Positions 47,112 to 56,521 of a stretch of DNA of 64,000 bases are shown here, piece after piece. The notes below the pieces were generated by a model. That model was not told the DNA's origin and searched no databases. It was given only the letters and a program-made list of their open reading frames with translations. The stretch is from NCBI RefSeq assembly GCF_028416635.1, contig NZ_CP114013.1, positions 2,604,001 through 2,668,000 on the forward strand, in the 5' to 3' direction. This stretch comes from Baekduia alba. GTDB taxonomy: Bacteria > Actinomycetota > Thermoleophilia > Solirubrobacterales > Solirubrobacteraceae. The position numbers and the translations under genes were made by a program. The number at the start of each line of letters is the position of its first letter. Positions within the stretch are counted from its first letter, which is position 1.

Positions 47112-47887
47112 TCCTGTACCCGGCGATCGACATCAGCGAAGGCAAGGCGGTCCGCCTGGTCAAAGGTGACTTCAATCAAGTCACGGTCTACGAGGACTCG
47201 CCCTTGGAAGCCGCCCGCGCGTGGGTGGACGCCGGCGCGAGGTTCCTCCACGTCGTGGACCTCGACGGCGCGCGTTACGGCTCCCCGAAGTCGCTGGACC
47301 ACCTGGAGCAGATCGCCAACGAGCTGCACGTGCCCGTCCAGTACGGCGGCGGCCTGCGGTCGCTGCCGGCCGTCCGCGACGCGTTGCGCGCCGGCGCCGA
47401 GCGCGTGATCCTCGGCACGGCGGCGTTCAACGACATCGACTTCCTCGACGACGTGCTCGGCGCCTTCCGCGACCGCACGATCGTGTCGGTCGACACGCGC
47501 GGCGGCAACGTCTCGACCTCCGGTTGGCAGGAGACCACGCAGATGCCGGCCGCAGCGGTCATCGAGCGGCTGCAGAACCGCGGCGTGCGCTCGTTCGTCT
47601 ACACCGACGTCGACCGCGACGGCATGCTCGGCGGCATCGACTTCGAGGCCGTCAAGCGGATCGCCAACGTCGTGCGCGGCCGGTTCATCTACTCCGGCGG
47701 CATCGGCTCCGTCGAAGACCTCCGCGGCCTGCGCGACCTGCGCCAGGTCAACCTCGGCGGCGTCATCGCCGGCAAGGCGCTCTACGAGGGCCGCTTCACG
47801 ATCGCCGAAGGCCAGAAGGCGCTCCAGCCCGAGGTCGTCGACCGCAGCGACAAGAAGCCCTACCGACCGGTTCCGGCGACGGACTGA
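47108..47887 (+). CDS. hisA: Phosphoribosyl-formimino-AICAR ribotide isomerase
   Basis: A 259-residue TIM barrel performing the fourth step of histidine synthesis. ILYPAIDISEGKAVRLVKGD at the N-terminus includes the first catalytic Asp; QYGGGLRS, TDVDRDGM (second Asp) and YSGGIGSVEDL follow. A start at 47081 is open, but TTG 47108 is preferred: it fits the conserved N-terminus, overlaps the hisH stop (TTGA) and has GGAGG 10 nt upstream. In some Actinobacteria the homologue (PriA) also does the tryptophan step; dual function cannot be judged here. Last gene of the operon before a 20-bp repeat array. Confidence 0.92.
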   Translation: MILYPAIDISEGKAVRLVKGDFNQVTVYEDSPLEAARAWVDAGARFLHVVDLDGARYGSPKSLDHLEQIANELHVPVQYGGGLRSLPAVRDALRAGAERVILGTAAFNDIDFLDDVLGAFRDRTIVSVDTRGGNVSTSGWQETTQMPAAAVIERLQNRGVRSFVYTDVDRDGMLGGIDFEAVKRIANVVRGRFIYSGGIGSVEDLRGLRDLRQVNLGGVIAGKALYEGRFTIAEGQKALQPEVVDRSDKKPYRPVPATD

Positions 47888-47920
47888 CGTGTCGGCGGCC
47901 GCTGCGCCGCGGCCGCGCCG

Positions 47921-48040
47921 GGCGACGTGCCGCTGCACCGGGCGACGCGCAGCCGCGCCGGGCGACGTGCCGCTGCGCCGGGCGACGCGCAGCTGCGTCG
48001 AGCGACGTGTCGCCGCGCCGGGCGACGCGCCTGCGCTGGC
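47921..48040. repeat. 20-bp GC-rich tandem repeat, six copies
   Basis: Units begin at 47921, 47941, 47961, 47981, 48001 and 48021 with GGCGACG (AGCGACG in the fifth). Odd units read GGCGACGTGCCGCTG-like and even ones GGCGACGCGCAGC-like, so a 40-bp higher-order period is visible. It lies 33 bp after the hisA stop, between convergent genes. Confidence 0.88.
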
Positions 48041-48106
48041 GCGAGGTGCTGCCGCGGTGGTGCGCCAGGCGCCGTGTCGCCGCGGTTGCGCCGCCCGCGC
48101 CTCGTC

Positions 48107-49867
48107 TCAGCGGCGCGTCCGGGCGCGCGCGACGGTCAGCGTGATCCGGACCGGGCGTGCGGCGTTGCCGGCCGCGTCGTGGGCGGAGATCGTCAGGCGG
48201 TAGCGGCCCGGTCGAAGCTTCGCGATGCCGCGCAGGCGCAGGCTGCCGGACTTGCGGTTCTTCACGGTCGTGCGCAGCGCGACGACGGTGCGCTTGCAGG
48301 CACGACCATGCCTGGCCTTCGGCGGTGCGACGCAGCGCGAGCCCTTGCGCCGGCCCGCGCTGGCGTGGGTCACGGTGACCGACACGGTCGCCGGCTCGCT
48401 CAGCGTGAGCTTCAGCGTCAGCGCGCGGCGGGCCCGGACCTTGTGCGCCGACCGGACGCGGAGCGTGGGCGGCTTGGTGTCGGCCGCTGCGGCGGACGCC
48501 AGCACGACCGAGACCGTCTGCGTGGCCGTGCCCGTGCGTCCGAGCGCGTCGGTCACGGTCAGCGTCACCGTGCGGGTGCCGGGCGTCGCGTAGGCGTGCG
48601 CCGCGGTCGCGCCCTGCGCGGTCGAGCCGTCGCCGAAGTCCCAAGCGTAATGCGCGATCGGGCCGTCGGCATCGCTCGAGCCGCTCGCGTCGAACGCGAC
48701 CGCGGCACCGGTGGCCACACCGGCCGGCGGCGCGCCGAAGCGCGCGACCGGGGGCGCGTCGGCCGCGACGAGGCGGCTGAGCAGCGCGTCGTGCACGACC
48801 GACCGCAGGCCCTCGACCGACGCCGCCGTGGCGACCGCGCTCTGCGCGCCGTCGACGCAAGCGTCCGTCGTGCACAGCCGGTCGAACACGTACGCGCCGG
48901 AGGTGTAGGTCCGCAGGTCGATGCTGCCGTCGAGCCGCATGAACGGGATCCGCTGCAGCTCGGTGAGCGACATGTCGGTCGCGTACCGGGTGGTGTCGGT
49001 CGAGCTGCCGCACGCCGGCGGCTGGCCGTACGGGCCGCCGCAGGGCGAGGCGTACGAGCCGCCCTTCTGCGCGAACCACGCCTGGTCGAGGAACGGGATG
49101 ACCACGCTGCTCGGCAACCCGAGCTTCTGCGCCTCGTCGGCGACCATCTTGCCGAAGTCAGAGGCCGTCGAGTACGTCCCGTGGAGCATCGTCGCGTAGA
49201 GGTGGTCGCGGCCCGCGGCGGCGACCAGCCGGCCCGCGTCGAGCGCCGCGTAGAACCGGCTCATGTCCGCCAGCGTGGTCACGTTGCGCTTCCCGCCGCG
49301 GTACGCGCAGCCGATGAAGTCCTGGTGCAGCGCGGTGCTGGTCATGCCGGCCGCGGTGGCGACCGCGTTGATCGGCCCGAGTCCGCCCCCCGCGAGCAGG
49401 ATCGCGCGTGTCAGCGTGTTGTCGGAGTGCACCAACATGCCCTGCTCGGCGCCGCCCAGCGTGATCCCGGTCCGCGCGTTGGCCGCGACCTCGTCGCTGG
49501 CGACCGGGCAGAGCGTTGGGCTCGACGGGTTGCCGTTCGCGTTGGGCGAGTCAGGGTACTTGTAGGCCTTGATCGCGCCGGCGAACGTCGCCTGACCGGC
49601 CACGACGCGACGCTCAGCGGCCACGCCGTAGAGCACCTTCACCGAGCTGGCCGGCTCGTACTGCGCATCGGCGCCGGAGCTGACGACCGGTGCGCCGCCG
49701 GCGGGGCGGACGTCGACGCCCACGCCGCCGCCGGGCCCCGCCGCGCCGAGCGGCGCCAGGACCCGCGCGGTCTCGCCGGGCGGCGGATCGGCGTGGGCGA
49801 CCGCCGGCGCGACCCCGGCAACAGCGAGGACGAGCAGCGCGAGGAGACGAGCAACACGGGGGGACAT
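48107..49867 (-). CDS. Secreted beta-lactamase-like serine hydrolase with PKD domain
   Basis: 586 residues. A signal peptide (hydrophobic ~6-24, cleavage near AVAHA-DP) is followed by a beta-lactamase-type domain to ~350. It has EPASSVKVLYG (SxxK nucleophile) and HSDN (SxN-like); a KTG motif is not evident, so beta-lactam hydrolysis is uncertain. A PKD domain follows (~365-445, PIAHYAWDFGDGST), then a basic beta-sandwich tail (~465-586). Probably extracellular cell-wall hydrolase or receptor. An earlier start (49999) is open but would put the signal peptide internally. It separates hisA from hisF. Confidence 0.72.
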   Translation of the reverse strand: MSPRVARLLALLVLAVAGVAPAVAHADPPPGETARVLAPLGAAGPGGGVGVDVRPAGGAPVVSSGADAQYEPASSVKVLYGVAAERRVVAGQATFAGAIKAYKYPDSPNANGNPSSPTLCPVASDEVAANARTGITLGGAEQGMLVHSDNTLTRAILLAGGGLGPINAVATAAGMTSTALHQDFIGCAYRGGKRNVTTLADMSRFYAALDAGRLVAAAGRDHLYATMLHGTYSTASDFGKMVADEAQKLGLPSSVVIPFLDQAWFAQKGGSYASPCGGPYGQPPACGSSTDTTRYATDMSLTELQRIPFMRLDGSIDLRTYTSGAYVFDRLCTTDACVDGAQSAVATAASVEGLRSVVHDALLSRLVAADAPPVARFGAPPAGVATGAAVAFDASGSSDADGPIAHYAWDFGDGSTAQGATAAHAYATPGTRTVTLTVTDALGRTGTATQTVSVVLASAAAADTKPPTLRVRSAHKVRARRALTLKLTLSEPATVSVTVTHASAGRRKGSRCVAPPKARHGRACKRTVVALRTTVKNRKSGSLRLRGIAKLRPGRYRLTISAHDAAGNAARPVRITLTVARARTRR

Positions 49868-50007
49868 GGAGGGAGCCTGGGTGGGTCGGGGTGGACGCCG
49901 GGGGGAGACGGCGGGAGCGGCGCCGCAGCCTATAGCCGCCGCCGCGCCGCACATACCGCACATGCCCGGGGCCGGACCAAACGGTCGCTCGGCATACACT
50001 CACGGCC

Positions 50008-50775
50008 GTGCACCTCAAGCGCGTGATCCCCTGCCTGGACGTCGACAACGGCCGTGTCGTCAAGGGCACCAACTTCGTGGGGCTGCGCGATGCGGGCGAC
50101 CCGGTCGAGCTGGCCGAGCGCTACGACGCCGAGGGCGCCGACGAGATCATCTTCCTCGACATCACCGCGACGCACGAGCAGCGCGAGACGATCGTCGACC
50201 TCGCGCGCCGCACGGCCGACAACGTGTTCATCCCGTTCACGATCGGCGGCGGCATCCGCTCCGTGGCCGACGCGCAGGCCGTCCTGGACGCGGGCGCCGA
50301 CAAGGTCTCGGTCAACTCGGCGGCGGTGTCGCGGCCCGGCCTGCTCGACGAGCTCGCCGAGCACTTCGGCTCGCAGTGCGTGGTGCTGGCGATCGACGCC
50401 AAGCGCCGGGTCGACGCCTCGCAGGCCGACGGCTGGGAGGTCTTCGTCGCCGGCGGGCGGACGCCGACGGGCCGCGACGCGGTCGAGTGGGCGGTCGAGG
50501 GCGTGCGCCGCGGCGCCGGCGAGATCCTGCTCACGTCGATGGACCGCGACGGCACCAAGGACGGATACGACCTCGAGCTGACCCGTGCGATCGCGCAGGC
50601 CGTCGACGTTCCCGTCATCGCCTCCGGCGGCGCGGGCGACCTGGACGACCTCACCGACGCGCTCAACGCGGGCGCCGACGCGGCGCTCGTCGCGTCGCTC
50701 TTCCACTTCGGCGAGCACACGGTCGCCGAGGCCAAGGCGCGCCTGGTCGAGGCCGGCGTGCCGGTCCGCCCCTAG
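50008..50775 (+). CDS. hisF: Imidazole glycerol phosphate synthase, cyclase subunit
   Basis: A 255-residue TIM barrel. [18 protein letters not shown] carries the first catalytic Asp; [31 protein letters not shown] (second Asp) and [11 protein letters not shown] are standard. It pairs with HisH. TACACT (49995-50000) lies 7 bp before the GTG, so transcription probably begins at or next to the start codon. It has its own promoter because an oppositely oriented gene separates it from hisZGDBHA. Confidence 0.95.
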   Translation: MHLKRVIPCLDVDNGRVVKGTNFVGLRDAGDPVELAERYDAEGADEIIFLDITATHEQRETIVDLARRTADNVFIPFTIGGGIRSVADAQAVLDAGADKVSVNSAAVSRPGLLDELAEHFGSQCVVLAIDAKRRVDASQADGWEVFVAGGRTPTGRDAVEWAVEGVRRGAGEILLTSMDRDGTKDGYDLELTRAIAQAVDVPVIASGGAGDLDDLTDALNAGADAALVASLFHFGEHTVAEAKARLVEAGVPVRP

Positions 50776-50867
50776 ACGCACGGGCGAGGAAGCCGGGACC
50801 CCGCTGTACCGGATCCTGTCCGATCGACCAGGGTGAGGTCCGCCGCCGGACCGTAGGGTCGCCGGCT

Positions 50868-53666
50868 ATGCATGGGGTTGCGCGGGTCCTCGCGGTTGCA
50901 GCGTGCGCGCTGACGACCGCCGTCTTCTGCTCGGCGGCGTCGGCCGACGTCCAGGCCGTCAACGCGGCGTCGACCGCCGGCACGGGCTCGACGATCCAGG
51001 TGCCGGGCTTCGCCGTCGCCGCCGGCGGCGACCGCCTCCTGGCCGTCGGGATCTCGACGACCGCCGGCGCGACGGTGAGCGGCGTGACCTACGGCGGCCA
51101 GGCGCTGACCAGCCGCAGCGCGGACGGCGCGACCGCCCAGTCCGGCCCAGGGACCCGCGCGCAGATCTGGACGCTGAGCAATCCGCCGGTGGGCTCGGCG
51201 ACCGTGGCCGTCACCTTCGCGGGCTCGGCGTCCGCGGTCGTCGGGGCGACGGCCTTCACCGGCGTCGACCAGCTCGATCCCGTCCTCGCCGCGACCTCCC
51301 AGAGCCTGGACGTCAGCGCGAACTCCGCGTCCCTCGTCTTCAACAACACCGTCAAGGCCGACGGCATGTTCGGCGTGATCGCGCTGGACAACCTCGCCAA
51401 CACGAGCGAGCCGGTGGTGGGCGGCGCGACCGACCTCGTCACCCCGACGCAGGCGTGGAAGGCGACGTCGGGCGTGCACGGCTCCGCCGCATCGCGCTCG
51501 GGCAACACCGGCGCCAACCAGGCGACGACGGCGGGCATCAACTGGCATTGGACTTTCCTCGACGGCCAGCAGCGCGACCCCTACACCCAGGTGATCGTCG
51601 CCTTGCGGCACTCCACCGCCGCACCCGTCGTCGTCGCGCCCACCGTCACCACGCCGACCAGCGCGGCCGTCACGACGACGACCGCGACGCTCGGCGGCAC
51701 CGTGACGAGCAACGGCGGCGGCGCGCTGAGCGCCAGCGGCGTCGTGTACTGCGCCTCGCCCTGCACGCCGGCGATCGGCGGCGCGGGCGTGACCCAGATC
51801 CCGCTCGCCACGCCGGTGGTCGGGACGTTCACGGTGCCGGCGTCGGCGCTGTCGCCTTCGACGGGCTACACCTTCCGCGCCTACGCCACCAACAGCGCCG
51901 GCACCGGTTACAGCGGCGGCGGGTCGTTCACCACCGCGACGCCCAACCGCGCGCCGACCGCGGACGCGGGCGGCCCCTACACGACCGTCGAAGGCTCGGG
52001 TGTGAGCCTCGCGGCCACCGGCTCGGACCCGGACGGCGACCCGCTGAGCTACTCGTGGGACGTCGACGGCGACGGCACGTACGGCGACGCGACGGGCGCG
52101 ACGCCGACGCTCACGGCTGCGCAGCTGGGGACGCTGGGCCTCGGCGACGGCCCGGACGCTTCGAGCGTGCGCGTCCGCGTCTCCGACGGGTCGCTGACGA
52201 CGACCTCGGCGACGGCGACGCTGACGGTCACCAACACCGCGCCCTCCGCCGCGTTGGCCAACGACGGCCCGGTCGTCGAGGGCGCGGACGCCACGGTGTC
52301 CTTCACCGGCGCGACGGACGCCTCGGAAGCCGACGCCACCGCCGGGGTCCGCTACGCCTACGACACCGACGACGACGGCATCTGGGACGTCGGCGGCGCC
52401 ACCTACGCGACCGCCGTCACCACCACGTCGACGACCGTCCCGACGCTCGACGACGGCGTTCGGACCGTCCGCGGGCTCGTCATCGACAAGGACGGCGGGT
52501 TCCGCGCGTACACCACGGCCATCACCGAGACCGGCGCGGCGCCGGCCGCGACGCTCGGCAACAGCGGGCCGGTCGTCGAGGGCTCCGACGCCACCGTGTC
52601 GTTCACGGGCGCGAGCGACGCGTCGCCCGCCGACACGACCGCCGGCCTCCACTACGCCTACGACGTCGATGACGACGGAACCTGGGACGTCGGCGACGGC
52701 ACGTACGCCGGCGGCGTCACGACCACCGGCGCCACGCTGCCGACGACCGACGACGGCACCACCACGGTGCGCGCCGCGGTCATCGACAAGGACGGCCTGA
52801 AGACCGAGTACACGACCGACGTGGTCGCCACCAACGGCGCGCCGGCGGTCACGGTCACCGCGCCGCCCGGCACTACGCCGATCGAGGCCGCGCTGACCTT
52901 CGCGCTCGCGACGACCGACCCGTCCAGCGCCGACACCGCCGCCGGTTTCACCTACGACGTCGACTGGGGCGACGGGCACGCAGAGACGCTCACCGCGGCG
53001 GCCGCGGCGACCGTGGTGCACACCTATGCCACGGTCGGCGACCACACGGTCGCCGTCGTGGCCACCGACAAGGACGGCGCCAAGAGCACGGCCGGCACGA
53101 CGACCGTGACGATCCCGGCGCGGCCCGCCCCGCCGGCCGACCCGGCGCCGACCACCACGACCACCCCGACGAGCACGCCGGCGCCCGCGCCCGTCGTCGC
53201 CGCCTCGGCGCCGTCGATCATCAAGGTCCAGAGCCTGACCGTCGCGCCGCGCTGCGTCGCGTCCGCCGCGGCGACCTCGCGCTCCGTCAAGATCCGCTAC
53301 CGCCTGACCGCGGCCGCCGCCGTGCGGGTCACGATCCAACGCGGCACCGGCTCCCAGGCGCTCCGCACGTGCCCGCCGGTCCGCGGCCGCCAGCAGGACG
53401 ACGGGCACTACCAGCCCGGCACCTACAAGCCGGTCACGGCCAAGGAGACCACCGGCTCGCCCGGTGGCACGTCGCTGACGATCGCCAAGGGCGGCAAGGG
53501 CGGCGCGGTCGGCACCATCGCAACGCTCCGCCCGCAGGCGCTGCTGGCCAAGGGCGAGAAGCTGAAGCCCGGCACCTACCTGCTGACGGTCGCCGTGCTC
53601 GGCACGGACGGCAAGGCGCAGAGCACGGCGCGGGTGAAGTTCTGGGTGTTGAAGCCCAAGGCCTAG
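50868..53666 (+). CDS. Large secreted repeat protein with PKD-like domains
   Basis: 932 residues. A signal peptide (~5-22, cleavage near ASA-DV) precedes a beta-rich domain of ~240 residues, then a fibronectin-III-like unit (PTVTTPTSAAVTTTTATLGG, ~250-350) and PKD/cadherin-like units from ~360. Two neighbouring units are near copies, sharing GPVVEG.DATVSFTGA.DAS and YAYD.DDDG.WDVG, at about 465-560 and 565-655. Another PKD-like unit follows, then a Pro/Thr linker (~750-780) and a basic C-terminal domain. Asp-rich loops could bind Ca2+. Role probably surface or matrix; no enzyme motif. TAGGGT (50854-50859) lies 8 bp before the ATG, suggesting a leaderless transcript. Confidence 0.72.
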   Translation: MHGVARVLAVAACALTTAVFCSAASADVQAVNAASTAGTGSTIQVPGFAVAAGGDRLLAVGISTTAGATVSGVTYGGQALTSRSADGATAQSGPGTRAQIWTLSNPPVGSATVAVTFAGSASAVVGATAFTGVDQLDPVLAATSQSLDVSANSASLVFNNTVKADGMFGVIALDNLANTSEPVVGGATDLVTPTQAWKATSGVHGSAASRSGNTGANQATTAGINWHWTFLDGQQRDPYTQVIVALRHSTAAPVVVAPTVTTPTSAAVTTTTATLGGTVTSNGGGALSASGVVYCASPCTPAIGGAGVTQIPLATPVVGTFTVPASALSPSTGYTFRAYATNSAGTGYSGGGSFTTATPNRAPTADAGGPYTTVEGSGVSLAATGSDPDGDPLSYSWDVDGDGTYGDATGATPTLTAAQLGTLGLGDGPDASSVRVRVSDGSLTTTSATATLTVTNTAPSAALANDGPVVEGADATVSFTGATDASEADATAGVRYAYDTDDDGIWDVGGATYATAVTTTSTTVPTLDDGVRTVRGLVIDKDGGFRAYTTAITETGAAPAATLGNSGPVVEGSDATVSFTGASDASPADTTAGLHYAYDVDDDGTWDVGDGTYAGGVTTTGATLPTTDDGTTTVRAAVIDKDGLKTEYTTDVVATNGAPAVTVTAPPGTTPIEAALTFALATTDPSSADTAAGFTYDVDWGDGHAETLTAAAAATVVHTYATVGDHTVAVVATDKDGAKSTAGTTTVTIPARPAPPADPAPTTTTTPTSTPAPAPVVAASAPSIIKVQSLTVAPRCVASAAATSRSVKIRYRLTAAAAVRVTIQRGTGSQALRTCPPVRGRQQDDGHYQPGTYKPVTAKETTGSPGGTSLTIAKGGKGGAVGTIATLRPQALLAKGEKLKPGTYLLTVAVLGTDGKAQSTARVKFWVLKPKA

Positions 53667-55243
53667 GCCTTCCGCGCCCGGCAGATCGTCCGGCCGTCGG
53701 ACTTGCGCGTGAAGCAGACCGGCGGCTTGGGCACCCGGCACTTGGTCTTGCCGCTTGACCTGAAGCAGACCTCGAGACCCTTGCGCCGCGCGGCCAGCCG
53801 GCGGGCGACGGCGCGCTTGCGCTCCAGGACGCGACGGTCGACGTAGCGGCGATGGCGGCGCTCGGCGACCGCGCTCAGATGTGCGCGCCGCTGCTTGCGC
53901 CCCGCCGCGGTCAGCGTCCCCTCGGCCGTACGGCCCTCCTCGCCCAAGGCGTACAACGTGGCGTAGCCGACGAGGTAGATGCGCTGGCCGTCGGAGATCA
54001 CGGGGTTGAACGCGCCGCGGCCGATCGACCACACGGCGTGCCCGGTGGCCGCGCCGACCGCGCCGGTCGAGTGCTTGGTCAGGTTGGAGTAGAACACCAG
54101 GTCGCCGATGACGACCGGGCCGCCGGAGATCTTGCCGCCGCTCTTGTGGGTCCAGCGCACGCTGCCGGTGCGCGCGTCGAAGGCGTACAGCTTGCCGTCG
54201 TAGGACCCGGCGTACACCGTGCCGCCGAGCACGGGCGAGATCGCGGGGGAGGAGTAGACGTAGCCGCCGGTCTTGTGGCGCCACGCGAGCTTGCCGTCGC
54301 GCGCGCTGAAGGAGTACACGAACCCGTCGGTGTTGCCGATGTACACGCGGCCGTAGGCGATCGCCGCCGTCGCGTAGAAGTTCCCCGACTTCAGGCCGAA
54401 CGCGCCGCCGCTGGTCCCGGTCTGCCACAGCTGCTTGCCGTCGGCGCGGCGGATCGCGGTGACGTGTCCGCCGTAGTCGCCGAAGATCAGGCGCCCGTCG
54501 TCGTCCAGCGCGAGCGCGCCCTTGACCGCGCCGCCGGCCTTGTAGGTCCACTGGATGTCGCCGTTGGCGGCGTCCATCGCGTAGACGGTCCCGTCCTCGG
54601 AGCCGAAGTACAGCCGCCCGTGGTCGAGCAGCGGCGAGGACTCGGCGCGGCTGGGCAGCTTGCGCGACCAGCGCGTGCGACCCGTGTAGCCGGCGATGGC
54701 GGCGATGCGGCCCGCCCGGATCCCCTTGCCGCGCGAGAGCATGACGGCGTAGACGGTCCCGTGCGAGCACGCCGGCGAGGACGCCGCGAGGTAGCCGAGC
54801 TTGACCTTCCAGCGCACGTGGCCCGTCCGGCGCGAGATCGCGTAGAGCGCGCCGTTGTTCTTGAGCAGGTACAGCGACTTGCCGCAGATGACCGGCGGGA
54901 ACTCGAGCAGGATCGAGCCCGTCACCTTCCAGCGCACGTTGAACGGCGGCCGCAGGTTGCGCTCCAGCGGCAGGTAGCGCGCGCGGTTCTGCGTGTAGCC
55001 GTAGACAGGCCACTCGAACCCGTCGGCGAACGGGTCCTTGGCAGACGACGTGGTGGTCTTCGGCGCGGGCGTGGTGGGCGTCGGCGCGGTCGGCGGCGCC
55101 GTGTCGAACTCGACGTCGGAGTTGGAGACGTCGCCCGGGCCGCCCGTCAGCACCTTGACCGCACCGGCCGCGAGCAGCAACGCCACGACGACCGGGACGA
55201 TCCACACCAGCCGACGGCGGCGGCCGCCGGAGGGACGGGTCAT
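53663..55243 (-). CDS. Membrane-anchored PQQ-type beta-propeller protein
   Basis: 526 residues. A basic N-terminus and one membrane helix (~12-32) anchor it, followed by a Thr/Pro linker. From ~75 to 440 repeated blades of the form LYAFDARTGSVRWTHKSGG alternate with YFGSEDGTVYAMDAANGDI, the outer-membrane BamB/PQQ-dehydrogenase propeller pattern. PQQ-enzyme active-site residues are not apparent, so it may be a scaffold or binding protein. The Arg/Lys-rich C-terminus contains four Cys. TACCCT (minus strand, 55251-55256) lies 7 bp before the ATG. It overlaps the convergent repeat-protein gene by 4 bp (CTAG). Confidence 0.78.
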   Translation of the reverse strand: MTRPSGGRRRRLVWIVPVVVALLLAAGAVKVLTGGPGDVSNSDVEFDTAPPTAPTPTTPAPKTTTSSAKDPFADGFEWPVYGYTQNRARYLPLERNLRPPFNVRWKVTGSILLEFPPVICGKSLYLLKNNGALYAISRRTGHVRWKVKLGYLAASSPACSHGTVYAVMLSRGKGIRAGRIAAIAGYTGRTRWSRKLPSRAESSPLLDHGRLYFGSEDGTVYAMDAANGDIQWTYKAGGAVKGALALDDDGRLIFGDYGGHVTAIRRADGKQLWQTGTSGGAFGLKSGNFYATAAIAYGRVYIGNTDGFVYSFSARDGKLAWRHKTGGYVYSSPAISPVLGGTVYAGSYDGKLYAFDARTGSVRWTHKSGGKISGGPVVIGDLVFYSNLTKHSTGAVGAATGHAVWSIGRGAFNPVISDGQRIYLVGYATLYALGEEGRTAEGTLTAAGRKQRRAHLSAVAERRHRRYVDRRVLERKRAVARRLAARRKGLEVCFRSSGKTKCRVPKPPVCFTRKSDGRTICRARKA

Positions 55244-55286
55244 GGCCAACAGGGTATGAGGTCGGACGGCGTGCGAGGATCGCCAC

Positions 55287-56510
55287 GTGTTGAGGCCCGA
55301 TGAAGCGTTGGAGGCGCTGCGCGCCGCGCCGTGTGGCGCGTGGGCGCTGCGCGTGCTCTCCGAGCACCGCAACGCGTGGGTCGTCGGGGGCGCGGTGCGC
55401 GATGCGCTGCTGGGCCGGACGCCGGGCGAGATCGACGTCGTGGTCGAGGGCGATCCGGAGCCGGTCGCGCGTGCGCTCGGGGAGGTCGTGGCCTTCCACG
55501 AGCGGTTCTGCACCTTCGACGTCGTGGCGCCGGACGGCTCCCTGGTCGACGTGGTCATGGCGCGCGACGAGCGCTACGAGCTGCCGGGCGCGCTGCCCGA
55601 GGTCCGGGCGTCGGGCCTGGAGGACGACCTGCTGCGCCGCGACTTCACGATCAACGCGGTGGCGCTGGACGCCACGGGCGAGCTGGCGGCGGCGCCCGCC
55701 GCGCTCGACGACCTCGCCGCCGGACGCCTGCGCGTGCTGCACGCCGCGTCGTTCCGCGACGATCCCACGCGCCTGTGGCGGCTCGTCCGCTACGCCGTCC
55801 GGCTGGGGTTCGCGCCCGAGCCGGCGACCGACCGCCTGGCGTTCGAGGCCGTGCAGCGGGGCGCGCTGGCGACGGTCAGCGGCGACCGCCTGGGCGCCGA
55901 GCTGCGCCTCGCGCTGGGCGAGCCGGACCCGCTGGCGGCGCTGCACGCCGCCCAGAACCTCGGGCTGGTCGAGGGTTTGACGCTCGACCCGCGGCTCGTC
56001 GCCGACGCGCTGGCGCTGCTGCCGCCGGCGCCGCGCGCGGTCCGGGCGCTGCTCGGCGGCGGGCCGCAGCCGGCGACCGCCGCGACGCGCCTCGCGCCCA
56101 CGCCCGTCCCGCCCCGGCGCGACCTGACCCTGCTCGGCGCGGTGATCCCGGACGGCGGGTGGGCCGAGCCCTGGGGCTTCACGGCCGCCGAGCGCCGGAT
56201 CCTCGACCGCTGCGCCGCGCTGGCGCCGATCGCGCCCGCGCGGCCGTCGGCGGTCGTCGCCGCGCTCAAGGGCGAGCCCATCGAGGCCGTGGCGGTCGCC
56301 GGCGCCCGCGGGGACGCGGAGACCGCGCAGCGGTTCGTCGACGTCTGGCGCCACGTCCGCCTCGCGATCGACGGCAACGACCTCATCGCCGCGGGCCTCC
56401 CGGAGGGCCCGGAGCTCGGCCGCCGGCTCGCCGCCACGCTCGCCCGCCGCCTCGACGGCGAGCTCGGCGACGACCGCGACGCCCAGATGGCGGCGGCGCT
56501 CGACTGCTAG
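55287..56510 (+). CDS. tRNA nucleotidyltransferase/poly(A) polymerase-family protein
   Basis: 407 residues, class II nucleotidyltransferase. Head motif VVGGAVRDALLG (~31-42), metal-binding GEIDVVVEGD (~47-56, DxD-like), then LLRRDFTINAVAL (~113-125) and DDPTRLWRLVRYAVRLGF (~153-170) as in CCA-adding enzymes. The C-terminal half is helical and divergent, with no HD domain visible. It may be the CCA-adding enzyme or a tRNA-processing relative. GTG 55287 overlaps no neighbour; an ATG 12 nt later is not in frame. Confidence 0.8.
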   Translation: MLRPDEALEALRAAPCGAWALRVLSEHRNAWVVGGAVRDALLGRTPGEIDVVVEGDPEPVARALGEVVAFHERFCTFDVVAPDGSLVDVVMARDERYELPGALPEVRASGLEDDLLRRDFTINAVALDATGELAAAPAALDDLAAGRLRVLHAASFRDDPTRLWRLVRYAVRLGFAPEPATDRLAFEAVQRGALATVSGDRLGAELRLALGEPDPLAALHAAQNLGLVEGLTLDPRLVADALALLPPAPRAVRALLGGGPQPATAATRLAPTPVPPRRDLTLLGAVIPDGGWAEPWGFTAAERRILDRCAALAPIAPARPSAVVAALKGEPIEAVAVAGARGDAETAQRFVDVWRHVRLAIDGNDLIAAGLPEGPELGRRLAATLARRLDGELGDDRDAQMAAALDC

Positions 56511-56521
56511 AACAACGGGCG

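Noticed and set aside
50772-56354. A minus-strand open frame of 1860 codons
   Set aside because: It covers hisF-side, repeat-protein and propeller genes in an antisense frame and is Arg/Gly/Ala-rich without domains; long shadow frames are expected at this GC content. The same holds for 11065-14775 and 14684-16606 on the minus strand.
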